Source: Typhlomys cinereus (Eukaryota; Chordata; Mammalia; Rodentia; Platacanthomyidae). From it: a stretch of DNA of 64,000 nt. Positions 34,827 through 44,947 of this stretch are shown here, piece after piece. The notes below the pieces were generated by a model. It was not told the DNA's origin. It saw only the letters and a list, made by a program, of their open reading frames with translations, and made no database searches. Both the position numbers and the translations under genes were made by a program. The stretch spans positions 2,098,392 through 2,162,391 of the forward strand of contig JALPQD010000027.1 of NCBI GenBank assembly GCA_023101885.1, in the 5' to 3' direction. Position 1 is the first letter of the stretch, and each line of letters opens with the position of its first letter.

Positions 34827-34839
34827 AAAGTGTTTGCTG

Positions 34840-35010
34840 CATAAAAAAGAAGACCCGAGTTCAATCCCCAGCACATGTAATCCTAACATATGAAAGGCAC
34901 AGACAAGTGAATCCCTGGGGCTTGCTGACCAGCAGCTTAGCCTAACTGGCAAGCCCCAAGTCCCAGTGAGAGATTCTCAAAAAACAAGGTTGACAGCTCT
35001 TGAGGAACGG
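34840..35010 (+). repeat. B4-like SINE, right part
   Basis: Continues the head at 28271: 'gagttcaatccccagcac' (B-box), then 'gtaatcctaacatatgaaaggc', 'ggggcttgctgaccagcagcttagcc' and 'agtgagagattctcaaaaaacaagg'. This is the B1-like half of a composite rodent SINE. Confidence 0.8.
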
Positions 35011-35051
35011 TTCCTCCACATACATGAGCATGTACATACATGAAGTTTTGG

Positions 35052-35227
35052 AATCAGGCTAAGGAGGTGGTTCAGAGGTTAAAGCCTTTGCCTGGATAGT
35101 AAAGGAACTGGGAAACCCCAGTAAAGAGAAACCCCAGTAAGCAGTAAGGAGGTAGAGCAATTCAAGATCATTCCTGATGCTGCCCTTGAGCCTCCACAGA
35201 CAGGCACACACACTCAAGTACCCTCTT

Positions 35228-35264
<37 letters not shown>

Positions 35265-35290
35265 TACAAGCACACATGCCAAAAAAGAAA
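35052..35290 (+). repeat. CA-tailed SINE, plus, with internal deletion
   Basis: Starts 'aggctaaggaggtggttcagaggttaaagcc', then jumps to 'ctgggaaaccccagtaaag', which is partly duplicated. It ends in (CA)n 35231-35262 and 'gccaaaaaag'. Confidence 0.75.
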
Positions 35291-35321
35291 CTGGTGCAAG
35301 CTTACAGGGATTTAATTTTCT

Positions 35322-35454
35322 TTTAATATTTATTTATACATTTAGAGCACTCTTAGAAGTCAAAGGACAATTTTCAGAAGTCAGTCATCTCCTTCTGCCC
35401 ATGTGGGCTCCAGGGTTCAGGTCACCAGACTGGTACACATCTTGCTGGCCCAAG
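35322..35454 (-). repeat. B3-like SINE, minus
   Basis: Antisense layout: AT-rich left end, 'gtcaaaggacaattttcagaagtc' middle, 'ggctccagggttcaggtcacc' (antisense B-box) and 'tgctggccc' at the right end. Confidence 0.6.
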
Positions 35455-35896
35455 TTCTTAATTTTTATAATCAAATGGTTCACAGGCATTTTTCTACAGA
35501 ATACGTAGTCTTCCTTTCTCTAAAAATACTAGCACAAATGAAAAATCCTTGGGATGGTCCAAATGGCTACATGAAAATGATTTTTATTCTGGTCCATCTG
35601 AAGAGGCACAGCAAACCTGAAAATGGGCACAGGAAGTGGATTCTCTTGGTTTTACAATCCCTAGTGTCCAACACCGGTGCGCAGCACCTTTCCAACAGAA
35701 GATTTCATTACTTGGTCTTTTCATCGCCCAAGCTATATTGCTCAAAACCCAAATAAAGCTAATTCAGTACAAAGAATAACATATTGGTGATAATATAGAG
35801 TTTAAAATAAAGGCATTACAAATATAAAATAATGCATAAAATTAAAGGAATGTATTTACAAGACAATGAGGATCTGTTACAAAAACTATTTGTCAT
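35455..35896. other. Unassigned sequence
   Basis: The plus frame 35403-35756 and an AATAAA at 35751 look a little like a decayed retrocopy 3' end, but I recognise no parent gene. Nothing further. Confidence 0.4.
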
Positions 35897-36328
35897 TGTT
35901 TAATTAGGCTGTGTTATGGTTTGAAATGTGACTCCCACAGTCTCTTGTGTTTGGCAAGGTCATGATACCTTGAGAGGTGGAACCTTGCTGGAGGAAGGCA
36001 GTCACAAGGGGTGGGCTTTGAGTGGTCCCACCCTACCTTCAGGAGAAGTCTGCCTTTGCAGTAAGCAGTCTGCAGCTCTCAGCTTCCAAGATGTTTGGCC
36101 AGCCAGCCATGCCACCTCTGCTTGGAGAGACTGTACCTTCCCTCTGGAACCGTAAGCTGAATAAACCTCCCTTTCTCCCTTAAGTTGATTGACTTTGGGT
36201 GTTCTCTCACAGCAGTAGTTAAGAGTAACTGTTACAGGCTGTCTTTTTTTAAATTTTTTTTAATTATTATTTATTCAATTGTGCATGTGTGTGTATATGT
36301 GTGTGTGTGTGCGTGTGTATGTGTGTGT
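35897..36328 (+). repeat. Left arm of ~435-bp inverted repeat (R2 copy plus TG tract)
   Basis: Holds a plus R2 copy (about 35909-36245), an AT-rich stretch and (TG)n. The reverse complement of 37527-37965 matches it with only about 9 mismatches over ~350 non-microsatellite bases. The match extends past the R2 ends on both sides (TTGTTTAATTA outside; AATTATTATTTATTCAATTG inside). Confidence 0.92.
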
Positions 36329-36535
36329 AGAACCATGGACGAATTCGGGAACCACCATGGACGCGTCCACCTCCTCCTTGTTTACTCTGCCCCGGGATTC
36401 ACAGGCTCCGCCCTACCAGGACCAGAAACGCAGGCCGCCCTGGCTTCTGCCTAGCGTCTATACATGGGGTCTAGGATCCGAATTTAGGACCTTCAGCCTG
36501 CAAGGCAGAGGCTTAACCCCTGAGGGTTTGCTGGA
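36285..36535 (-). repeat. CA-tailed SINE, minus
   Basis: (TG)n at 36285-36328 is the tail, shared with the inverted-repeat arm. 'caggaccagaaacgcaggccgcc' and 'aaggcagaggcttaacccctgagg' give the antisense core and head. More GC-rich than its sister copies. Confidence 0.75.
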
Positions 36536-36795
36536 TGCAACGGTGAGCAAAGAGTGATCTACTGCCACCTACCGACAACTGAACGAAAGAGCAGCTCAAG
36601 ACACTAATTTTTTAAAACTTCACAGTCTGTAGAAGAGTCATACTGAATACTTTATTTTTAAATAAGTCTCAACACCCAACCTAGAAGCTTCCTTTTCCGA
36701 TGGAAGATGTTTATTATAGGAATTCATTACTAGCCAAAGTGCAGAAAATAAGTGACTTTGACTGCTTGGCCCTAAAACAGAACATCTGAGTCACC
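36536..36795. other. Unassigned sequence
   Basis: No feature recognised. Confidence 0.5.
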
Positions 36796-37295
36796 CCCAC
36801 CCCAAGGCTCTGGGAACATCTCAGAAGAAGGGGGAGTAAGATTGTAAGAGCCTGAGGGGAGCAGGGGGACAGCGAGGCATTATCTTTTGGACATGATGGG
36901 GCTGTTGTATCCACTGCACCTATAAACATATTTCCACAAGACCTGCAAGGAGAATTGTCCCATCAATACCTGACCATCAAAGGAGAAAGATGCCTTGCAC
37001 CTCCCTGGGAGACTGATAAGGGTTAATGCTGATGGGGCAATAGAAGGAAGATTCTTTCCTCAATGGTACACCCATTAATATATGATTCATACTCTAGCAA
37101 GTACTCAGGCACATACCATCAAAGGCAATCCTGATGAAACTCAGTGGGCCACACATGTGAAGACATGAAGGAGACTTGGCAGGGGAGAAGGGGTTGTAGT
37201 GAGACAAGGAGGGGGCATGGTATCAGGGATTAAGGTGTTTGAATATCATAAATTCACTATATTCACGTATGAAACACTTAAAGAATAAAATAAAT
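36796..37295 (+). mobile_element. Old L1 3' UTR fragment, plus
   Basis: 'agaagaagggggagtaagattgtaagagcc' at 36821-36850 corresponds to the 'aagagggggcggtaagattgtaagagc' block of the L1 3' UTRs in this window. It is followed by much diverged 3' UTR-like text and an A-rich end 'aaagaataaaataaataaata'. Possibly of the older Lx-like rodent type. Confidence 0.6.
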
Positions 37296-37349
37296 AAATA
37301 ATTATCTTATACCTGAGGGATTCTTGACCTCAGGGGATTAACCACCATG

Positions 37350-37500
37350 CAGGCTGATGTCATGGAACACGGACCTGGTGGACACGGTATCACGCACCTG
37401 TGACCCCAGTGCAAGAGAGGCTGAGGCAGCAGAACTGAGCCCTCCAGGCCGTGCGTAGCAAGATCCTGTCTTGAAAACGAAACTGAAAGATAAATGGAAA
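37350..37500 (+). repeat. B1-like SINE, plus
   Basis: 'gcctggtg'-like head degenerated to 'acctggtggacacggtatcacgcacctgtgac', then 'aagagaggctgaggcagcagaactgagc' and 'agatcctgtcttgaaaacgaaac'. 7SL-derived monomer. Confidence 0.75.
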
Positions 37501-37526
37501 TCAATGGATACATGTGAATGTGCAAA

Positions 37527-37965
37527 CACACACATGCACACACACACATACACACACACACACATATACACACACATGCACAATTGAATAAATAATAATT
37601 AAAAACATTTTTAAAAAGACAGCCTGTAACAGTTACTCTTAACTACTGTTGTGAGAGAACACCCAAAGTCAATCAACTTAAGGGAGAAAGGGAGGTTTAT
37701 TCAGCTTACGGTTCCAGAGGGAAGGTACAGTCTCTCAAAGCAGAGGTGGCATGGCTGGCTGGCCAAACATCTTGGAAGTTGAGAGCTGCAGACTGCTTAC
37801 TGCAAAGGCAGACTTCTCCTCAAGGCAGGGTGGAACCACTCAAAGCCCACCCCTTGTGACTGCCTTCCTCCAGCAAGGTTCCACCTCTCAAGGTGTCATG
37901 ACCTTGCTAAACACAAGAGACTGTGGGAGTCACATTTCAAACCATAACACAGCATAATTAAACAA
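37527..37965 (-). repeat. Right arm of inverted repeat (R2 copy plus CA tract)
   Basis: Reverse complement of 35897-36328. (CA)n at 37527-37582, then an AT-rich stretch, then the minus R2 copy (about 37616-37950). The spacer between the arms is about 1.2 kb. Confidence 0.92.
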
Positions 37966-38029
37966 GCTGCAGGCTTCAGTTGAGGGCTGAAGTAACAGAT
38001 GACATATCCCATTCAGAAGGACCAGCAAG

Positions 38030-38155
38030 GGGCAGCAGGCAAAATGGTTCAGCAGGTAAAAAAGACACCTTCTGGAAAATCTGGTGATGTAAGTTTGATT
38101 CCTGGAAGCCCACATAATGGAAGGAGAGACCAGACTTGCTTTAAAAAAAAAAAAA
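38030..38155 (+). repeat. B2-like SINE, plus, with poly(A)
   Basis: 'ggcaaaatggttcagcaggtaaaaaag' (A-box-like), 'gtaagtttgattcctggaagcccac' (B-box-like), 'agagaccagacttgctt' and an A14 tail at 38142-38155. Confidence 0.75.
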
Positions 38156-38458
38156 ATTGTGTGTGTGTGTGTGTGTGTGTGTCTTTCTGTGTGTATATAT
38201 GTCTCTGTGTGTATCTGTGTGCATCAGAAGGCACTGTATGTGCCTGTGGAGGCCGAAGGGTGACTTGGGAGTGACCTTGAATTGCTTCTATCTCCTATTT
38301 GCTTTGTTCTAGAGTTTTCCAGGCTTTGCCTTCCAAGGTCAGAAGTACAGGTCGCCGCCATTTCTTCCTGGAGTTTTTACATGGGATCTGGGATCCAAAC
38401 TCAGGACTTTCTGCTTGTGAGGCAGAGGCTTAACCCCTGCACCATCTCTCCAGTCCAG
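38156..38458 (-). repeat. CA-tailed SINE, minus
   Basis: (GT)n tail at 38158-38182 abuts the poly(A) of the preceding SINE. 'gtgcctgtggaggccgaagggtgact', 'ccttccaaggtcagaagtacagg' and 'gaggcagaggcttaacccctgcaccatctctccagtcc' give a well-preserved antisense head. Confidence 0.85.
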
Positions 38459-38524
38459 AGACCTAGCTTCCAAAAGCTGTTCTCTGACCTCTGCCTGTGC
38501 ACTGTGGTATAGTAGTGCATTCTC

Positions 38525-38668
38525 CTGGGCCGGTGAGATAGCTCAGTGGGTAAGGCCCCTGTTTACAAACCTAGTGACTTGAGTGTGACCCCTAGAAGTC
38601 CACATGATATGTATGTGCCCTTCTCTCGTTTGGTCACTCTCTCTAATAAATAAAATATTTTAAAAATG
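38525..38668 (+). repeat. B2-like SINE, plus
   Basis: 'tgggccggtgagatagctcagtgggtaaggc' with a good A-box, 'gagtgtgacccctagaag' (B-box-like) and the tail 'ctctaataaataaaatatttt'. One of the best-preserved B2-type copies here. Confidence 0.85.
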
Positions 38669-39732
38669 TGTTCTCTCAAATGAATAAATAAAATATTGTG
38701 TTCTCTCTCTCAAATAAACAAAATACTGAAAAAAGAAGAACCAACAAGAGAGAAAGGAAGTCTTTCAGACCAGAAGTCCAGCTGTGAGGAAATCTGGGGG
38801 AGAAACTGAGGTGGGGAGATGCAGGGGAGGAAGATGTGGTCCGCATGCAACTCCCCGCAGGTTCAGGGCTTGGTCTCCTGCCCCATTGCCCTCAGTAGCT
38901 CTACTGAAGCCCCCTCCCCCCGGCCCCGCCTTCGCTGGTGTGCAGCCACTCCTCTGGGTGAGCAAACTCTCAGGGTCAACACACTATGTTCTATTCCTCT
39001 TCCTTTCTTGTGCTTGAGCTCCAAGGACTGTTTCACAATCCCAGCAACGCTGTGACATGTCCCGACAACTCTCTGGTTCCTATTTTGTTTGGCTTTACAT
39101 ATTTCCGGTGGAAGATGGGTTTAGTGAGTCCCCTTAGAGAGTTCTGAGTCAATAAGACTGCTTCTCAATTTTCCAGTTCAGTGAACTTGATTAATCAATT
39201 AAATTTTTGGTAAATTGTCAATTCGTCTGAACCTTCGCTTAGTTAGCTGAAGGGCTAACTTTCCAAGAGCCCAAATGGAGAAAGAAAGTTGGCGAAGAGC
39301 CTGTATCTAATTAGGAGGATTGTAAAGGGCTTTGAAAGCGATTAGCGTAGATTTCTTTTAAGAGAAAGTTATTTAGCTTGGAGAGACACTTTCTCTTTTG
39401 CAGTCCACTAAAGTGATATTCACACAGCCAAAGCCAAACAATTCTGACATGCTGTTCATCCCTGGCAGCCCCCTGTTTATACTGGCAGAGGGCCAAAGAG
39501 ATCCTGCCAGGATAGTGTCTATTCTTTCAGGGTCCTTCGCTCTGGCGCAGGTCAATAAAGGACCTGGGTCCTAGATAAGGAACCCAGAGAGTGACATGCA
39601 GAGCCACAGCTATGTTTCTAGAGACACTGTTTCTATCCGTCCAATTTAATGCCATTTGCTGAGTATAAAGAGTAAAGCACTTGCCTTAGAAAAGAAGGAA
39701 ATTTAACCATTGATAAAAGATGAACTAACTAG
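38669..39732. other. Unassigned, with a GC-rich patch
   Basis: 38830-38965 is GC-rich and read open on both strands, but shows no splice, domain or promoter features I can defend. The rest is AT-rich. Confidence 0.45.
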
Positions 39733-39816
39733 CCCTAACCCCAATCCCATCCCTAACCCTAACCCTAACCCTAACCCTAACCCTAACCCTAACCCTAACC
39801 CTAACCCTAACCCTAA
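39733..39816 (+). repeat. Interstitial telomeric repeat (CCCTAA)n
   Basis: Eleven perfect CCCTAA units at 39751-39816 (66 bp), preceded by three degenerate units at 39733-39750. C-rich strand is plus. This is the vertebrate telomere repeat at an internal site. A 69-codon open frame across it encodes only an Asn-Pro repeat and is not a gene. Confidence 0.98.
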
Positions 39817-40020
39817 AAAGTTTCTACAACACTGGCAGAATTGGATGGTAGCTCTGCGGTGTCATAGTCTTGTGAATGCAGCAGATTCCTCGGATTCAAA
39901 GGAAGGGGAGGCCATCTAGTGAGAGGGGCGGTGAGTTTATGAGATTGAGAGAATTGAACATGTCTTTAAAGTTTTATATTTGGGAGATTCAGGGTGGGAG
40001 TGTTTGCTAATCAGATTTTT
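39817..40020. other. Unassigned sequence
   Basis: Flank of the telomeric array; no feature recognised. Confidence 0.5.
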
Positions 40021-40390
40021 CCATTGTTGTAACACAATATCTGACAGAACAACGTAAAAGGAGAAAAGGTTGATGCTGGCGTACTGAAGTTTCTGTCCAT
40101 GATCTGCTGGGCCCATTATTTGTGGATTTTAATAAGGCAGAATTGTATGGCAGGCAGAGTGGGCAGAAAAAAATGTGGTGACCTCACAGTGGTCAAGAAA
40201 CAGGAATCTGGAACAAGATGCAACCTTCGAGGATACACACTCCTCCAGCCAGACCCTCCCTCTGAAATCCTTGAACGCTGCCCCAGACAGCAGCGCCAAT
40301 TGTGGATCAAACTTCAACACATGGGTCTTCAGGACACATTTCATTTTCAAACAATGGCCAGTGGGGAGAAAAAACTTATAAATCACATTT
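40021..40390 (-). repeat. R2/R3-like old repeat, minus
   Basis: 'ttgttgtaacacaatatctgacagaacaac' at 40025-40053 and 'aaggagaaaaggttgatgctgg' resemble the 3' end (antisense) of rodent hAT-type or similar fossils. Too diverged to place. Confidence 0.45.
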
Positions 40391-40459
40391 ACAAGACACT
40401 GAATATTTATGAACAAGATATATTTAACTTGTCTAATATGAACTTAATTTTCTTTAAAA

Positions 40460-40617
40460 AATATTTTATACTGTATATATATTTTTTTGGTTGGGGGAGG
40501 ATGAGCCATCTTACACACAAGTCAGGGGGCAATGTGAAGCTAGTTCTCTTCTTTTACCAAGTGAGCACAGGCTTGGTAGCAAGCACTCTTACCTGCTGAG
40601 CTGGCTCACTGACCCAG
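40460..40617 (-). repeat. tRNA-derived SINE (B3-like), minus
   Basis: Right end 'cttacctgctgagctggctcactgacc' is an antisense tRNA-like head. 'agtgagcacaggcttggtagcaag' precedes it. Confidence 0.6.
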
Positions 40618-40861
40618 CTTAATTTTCAGTCCCCCAAAGTGGCAACAGACTTAGGATGACAGCAGAATGTGCCCTCTCATCAGGTACTTGGATTGGGTCT
40701 TTATTTGGTAGCTGACAACTTTGGGCAAATTATTTATTGTTCTTGGTCCTAAAGTGCCTTTGCGTGAAGACAAGATTAAGTTGTCAAGATTAAATGAGAG
40801 AATTCAATCGTTTCAGCTACTAAGTAGAAGATAGTAGAAACACGGTAATCATTGCCTATTG

Positions 40862-41238
40862 TTGCAGTCACTTTTCTTTCTGTTCCTGTGAGACAACAAC
40901 CCGCTTAAGGAAAAAAGAGGAAATATATTTGGTGTGTGGTTCCAGAGGGCATAAGGTTAGTTCATCCAGGAAGAAAAGGCACGGTGTGTGCCAAAATTGG
41001 AGGTGGCTCAGACATCATGGAGGCAGAGAGAACAAGCAGTAAACTGCAAGCAAAGACTGCTGGAGGAAACAGGGTGGGGCTACTCCACCTCAAAGCCCAT
41101 CTCTTGTGATGTGCCTTCCTCCAATAAGGCTCCACCTCCTAAAGGTGCCAAGACTGCCCCAAACATTAATGGCTAAGGATGTAAGCACATGAGGCTGAGG
41201 GGGACCACTCACACTCAAAGCTTGACACCTATTGAATT
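40862..41238 (-). repeat. R2 repeat, minus copy
   Basis: Antisense R2 with 'gtggttccagagggcataagg', 'caaagcccatctcttgtgatgtgccttcctccaataaggctccacctcc' layout and end near 'cactcacactcaaag'. Diverged from the inverted-repeat copies. Confidence 0.7.
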
Positions 41239-41590
41239 TGACATGTTGATGTTTGATGTACTAACCCATCCGGGAACTGTGAAGATTTATGAGCCAAAGA
41301 GATAATGTATCTGAAGCTGAAGCTAGAACAATTAATTAACTAATGAAACTTGAGAGGAACTATGGGAAGTTGAAGCTACAATGAAGGAAATTATCTAGGG
41401 GGAGATTACAGGTGTTCAGGGGAAATAGTAATCAGAATCATAGAGACAATGTAAAGAAAGGAGGAGCAGAAGAAAAGAAGGGACAGACTTGAAAAACTAA
41501 GAAACATTGGACGGACAGACTGAGGAATGCGGGAGACAACAGTGAAATACAACTCGAAGCCTTAGAAGCTGGACCCAGAAAACCCTAAGA
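41239..41590. other. Unassigned purine-rich sequence
   Basis: No gene or repeat recognised. Confidence 0.5.
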
Positions 41591-41876
41591 AGGGGACCAG
41601 AGAGATGGCTCAGGGGTTGAAGACTTTGCCTCACAAACAAAAACCTGAGTTTGGATTCCAGATCCCACGTAAAATTGTTGAGTGGATCTGGTGGTGGTCT
41701 GCAATTCAAGCCCTGGAAGGCAGACCCTGGGAAACCCCAGAGCAAAGCAGTAAGGAAACAGCAATCCAGGTGATTCCTGAAGTCAACTTTGGGCCTCCAC
41801 AGGCACATACTCAAGTGTCCCGTATTACACAGACACATAGACAGGCAGACAGACAAACAGACAGGCACACACACAC

Positions 41877-41912
<36 letters not shown>

Positions 41913-42034
41913 TACACACATGCACGCACACATGCGCACACATACACACACTCATGCACACACACACGTGCACACACGCGCATACACACACACATGCGCG
42001 CACACACACGCACATGCATGCACCAAAAAAAAGA
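41591..42034 (+). repeat. CA-tailed SINE, plus, with very long (CA)n tail
   Basis: Starts 'ggggaccagagagatggctcaggggttgaag', B-box-like 'ctgagtttggattccagatcc', core 'ccctggaaggcagaccctggg' and 'gggcctccacaggcaca'. A ~160-bp CA-rich tail (41862-42022) ends in A8. The 269-codon frame that starts here (41605-42414) is His/Thr-rich translation of the tail, not a gene. Confidence 0.85.
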
Positions 42035-42455
42035 GAACTTCACCTCTTGTTTTATCTGCATGTCACAAGTTATCAGCCTCCTTAGACTGCAGAAGCCATG
42101 CTGGCTTCTCCCTTGCAGAACTACTATTCAATAAACCCCCACCTGTTCCTGGCTGGTTCAACCACACTTGTCTGCAGCTGCAGAGTGTAGTTTCTCTCCC
42201 AGGAAACCCCCTGAGACTCCAGTCTTTTTCCTGCCTTCTGAGCTCCTATCTCTGCTCTTTAAGCCTAACTACTGGAGTCATCTCTCCCACCCTTCAGGTG
42301 CCACAGACTGCCAGGCTGCTGACCACGTTAACAAATTTAACAGCCCGTCCTGAACCTCATCTGTCCTTTCCCCATAAATCAAATGTTTTCCACCAAGTGC
42401 CAAGGAAGGACTAATGAGGAAAAGGAGCTATGTGGAGAAAACAATTCAGGAACAA
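42035..42455. other. Unassigned sequence
   Basis: Nothing recognised. Confidence 0.5.
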
Positions 42456-42606
42456 AATCACTTCTTTATGTTTATTTATTCATGCCACAGCGTGCATGTG
42501 GAGGTCAGAGGATAATTTACCTTGTGAGTTTTGGGGATCAAACTTGAGTCTTCTTGTTATTCTTGGTAGTAAACACCTTTACCCACTGAGCCATCTTGCT
42601 CGCCCA
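42456..42606 (-). repeat. B3-like SINE, minus
   Basis: 'catgccacagcgtgcatgtggaggtcagagg', 'ttttggggatcaaacttgagtc' (antisense B-box) and 'cactgagccatcttgctcgccc' (antisense head). Confidence 0.75.
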
Positions 42607-42635
42607 AAAGTTACTTTGTGTGTAAGGGGAGGGGG

Positions 42636-42757
42636 TTGTTTTACTTTTTGAGACAGGATATCAACAAGTAGTTCAGATTAGCCTTGAGCTTGCAATCCTC
42701 CCTCATCTTCTTAAGTGATGAAGTTACAAGTATATGCTACCATCCCAGGCTGAAAAA
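42636..42757 (-). repeat. B1-like SINE, minus
   Basis: 'tttttgagacaggatatcaac', 'cagattagccttgagcttgcaatcctcc' and 'catcccaggctg' are the antisense of a B1 monomer. Confidence 0.75.
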
Positions 42758-43945
42758 CCATAGCCTTCGAATCTACTCATCATTGCTCTCTTCTCTCTAT
42801 ATCTTCCATAAGCATTAAGTCAGTGGGACATACCTAACTTCTACATGTCATTCCCAGACAGCTAGTGCCTCACTAGATATCTTACACCTTACATCTCGCC
42901 CCAAAGCAAAGTTATCATTTCTTACACCTTGGTACACCTCTCTCTCTCAAACTTTCTCTCTCTCATACAGGCAAACACACACACACACAAATACACATAT
43001 CACCCAAACACATATGCATACAGAAACTTTTTCTGTAGAGGAAAAAGCTATTGATTTCAGGACAGATGCCACCACCAAGAAAGAAGAGACCCAGGAATTG
43101 GATGTGGGTCAGTTGGGCTACTGAGTCGCTCTCCCTCTCCCTGAGCTTAATATAACAGAATCCAAACACTGGGTTTTTAATTCGTTTAATTTCACCTTAA
43201 GTGGGCCCCAGGCCTTCCACAAATCACATGATTTCTACTCACAAGACGGCTCCATAGGTGCCTTCAAGTTTCCTGTAAATTGCTGAATATTCGGGGTGTC
43301 TTTCGGTCTCCAGGAGAGCCAGAATGCTCCTTTTTATACTCTTTCAGCGGTGACCTATAATTTTAGGAGCCTTCGTAAGCTGTATTTTGGTTCTGCTGCC
43401 CATTCATTACCATGTCAATGTCTGCTATCATCTGAAGCATTTACATTCCAGGCCCAACAACGGTTTCCTACTCAGCATCATTTTGTCTCTGGAAAGTCGC
43501 TGGGTCCTTTGCATGGGATTTCAAGAAACGGTGGAGTAAGCGAAGTGAAGCCCAGATCTTCACTGTAGACTTCAGTAACAGAAGCAAGCATAGCTCTGGC
43601 ACCTAGCCTACTCCCACATCATAATTCATGTACTTTTACTAGTTACCTATAGTGAGCCTTGTCTTCAAATTCCCTCACCCAAAGACTTCAGTCCATTTTT
43701 GCCAAAACGTCAATCAAATTACGCCTAGTCCAGCCCTTAACACAGTATTTGTTTCCCTCTGAAACCTTCTGAGCTGGGCCTCTAGCGTCATTTTTCTCTC
43801 AGCATGACTGTCTTTCAAGCTCCCACTAGGATGGCCCCTTGACCTCTGTTTAGAGCCTCAGCAGCTTTTCTAACCCAAAGTTTCAAAGTCTTCCACATTT
43901 CTCTCACGAAGCAGTTCCAAAGACACAAAAACACATCTCAGCATC
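42758..43945. other. Unassigned sequence
   Basis: 1.2 kb with short TC and CA runs near 42940-42990. The open frame 43296-43568 has no recognised domain. No exon or RNA signals. Confidence 0.5.
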
Positions 43946-44490
43946 TGTCATGGTTAGGCACAGGTATCAACCTGACGGATGAGGGTTTGAGCTCTGGGCA
44001 AATTTGTGGAGAATTAGTGAGTTGGGCCCAAAGCAAGCCTGCAGGAGACTGTCTAGCTGATGGAGAAGGCCCAGCCTATGATGGGTGGAATTAGGCCCTG
44101 GAATAAATCACAGAGCGCTGGTTGAGAGTCAGCATCCTGGTGTACACTTGGCCAGACATGCTGGTCTGGCAAGTAAAGATTGTCCCTCTCTCAGCCATTA
44201 TGTAGAGATGGTGTAGCTATGACATTCCCAAGGCCCTGGTGTTGGTGCGCATGTTCTCCCGTCAAGCTGGACTACAAAATGTAACCAGACTGTTGTAAAG
44301 AAATAAACCCCTGTTCGGGGGGGGCGGAGGAGGGAGGGAGGGAACTGGTCTACCTATTAAGTTTGTATGAGCGGAAATAATAAAAAATGTATTAAAAAAA
44401 AGAAAAAAGAAATAAACCCCTTGTTCCCTTAAGCCATTTGATGATCACTTATCAGCAACTATGCAGATGAACTGCAATAGTATCACAGCG
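43946..44490 (+). repeat. R1 repeat, plus copy, interrupted by a micro-L1
   Basis: The longest R1 copy in the window: 'gtcatggttaggcacaggtatcaacctgac' at the start, 'agacatgctggtctggcaag' inside, and 'cccttaagccatttgatgatc' at 44427-44447. The L1 scrap at 44317-44405 splits it. Confidence 0.8.
44297..44426 (+). mobile_element. Micro-L1 insertion (~90 bp) with TSD
   Basis: 44317-44405 is only the last part of an L1 3' UTR: end of the G-rich tract, 'ctggtctacctattaagtttgtatgagc' and an A-rich tail. It is flanked by AAAGAAATAAACCCC plus TGTTC (44297-44316) and the same with one extra T (44406-44426). Extreme 5' truncation. Confidence 0.92.
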
Positions 44491-44559
44491 ATACCATGAT
44501 CATACCTCTTGGGTTCCACATTCTCTCACTCTTACAACAACACTTCACAAATTCTGTTG

Positions 44560-44862
44560 CAGTTACCCTACCATTGCTGTAAGAAAACACTCTGATAAAA
44601 ACAAAGGCAGAAAGGCTTTATTATTTGGCTTCTGGTTCCAGAGAGTATACAGTTCCATTATAGCAGATAATGCATAGTAGAAGGCATGGCAGCTGAGACA
44701 GGTCACCTGCTACTGAGAGAGAGAGATACAGAGAAAGAGAGACAGAGAGAGAGAGAGAGAGAACAAGGGAGGAGAGGGAAAAAGAAGGAGGAGGAACAGG
44801 AAGATGGATCAGACTACCAAGATTTAAGATTACCCTAATCGACATGCTTCACTTCTTTTATT
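44560..44862 (-). repeat. R2/R3-like repeat, minus, with (GA)n
   Basis: 'gaaaacactctgataaaaacaaaggcagaaaggctttatta' resembles the antisense 3' end of the R2-type repeats. (GA)n with variants at 44706-44762. Confidence 0.5.
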
Positions 44863-44865
44863 TAT

Positions 44866-44866
44866 T

Positions 44867-44947
<81 letters not shown>

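Larger units (their letters stand above)
28300..34839 (+). mobile_element. L1-1: full-length LINE-1 with 13-bp TSD
   Basis: The body (28313-34826, about 6.5 kb) carries tandem 5' UTR monomers, ORF1, ORF2, a 3' UTR, a G-rich tract and an A-rich end. AAAGTGTTTGCTG flanks it at 28300-28312 and 34827-34839. The site is ATT|AAAGTG, fitting L1 endonuclease. Identical TSD copies and an open ORF2 indicate a recent insertion. The ORF1 frameshift (see entry) makes it doubtful as an autonomous source. Confidence 0.97.

Noticed and set aside
35455..35760. Possible processed-gene remnant with AATAAA
   Set aside because: No parent gene recognised and no poly(A) or TSD seen; left unassigned.
38830..38965. 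GC-rich patch as a CpG-island promoter
   Set aside because: Too short, few CpGs and no exon or transcript features.
39710..39919. Asn-Pro repeat open frame
   Set aside because: Translation of the CCCTAA array.
40099..40599. 166-codon open frame
   Set aside because: Crosses an old repeat and a SINE; no family features.
41605..42414. 269-codon plus-strand open frame
   Set aside because: Runs through a SINE and its CA tail; the His/Thr-rich middle is repeat translation. No gene signal.
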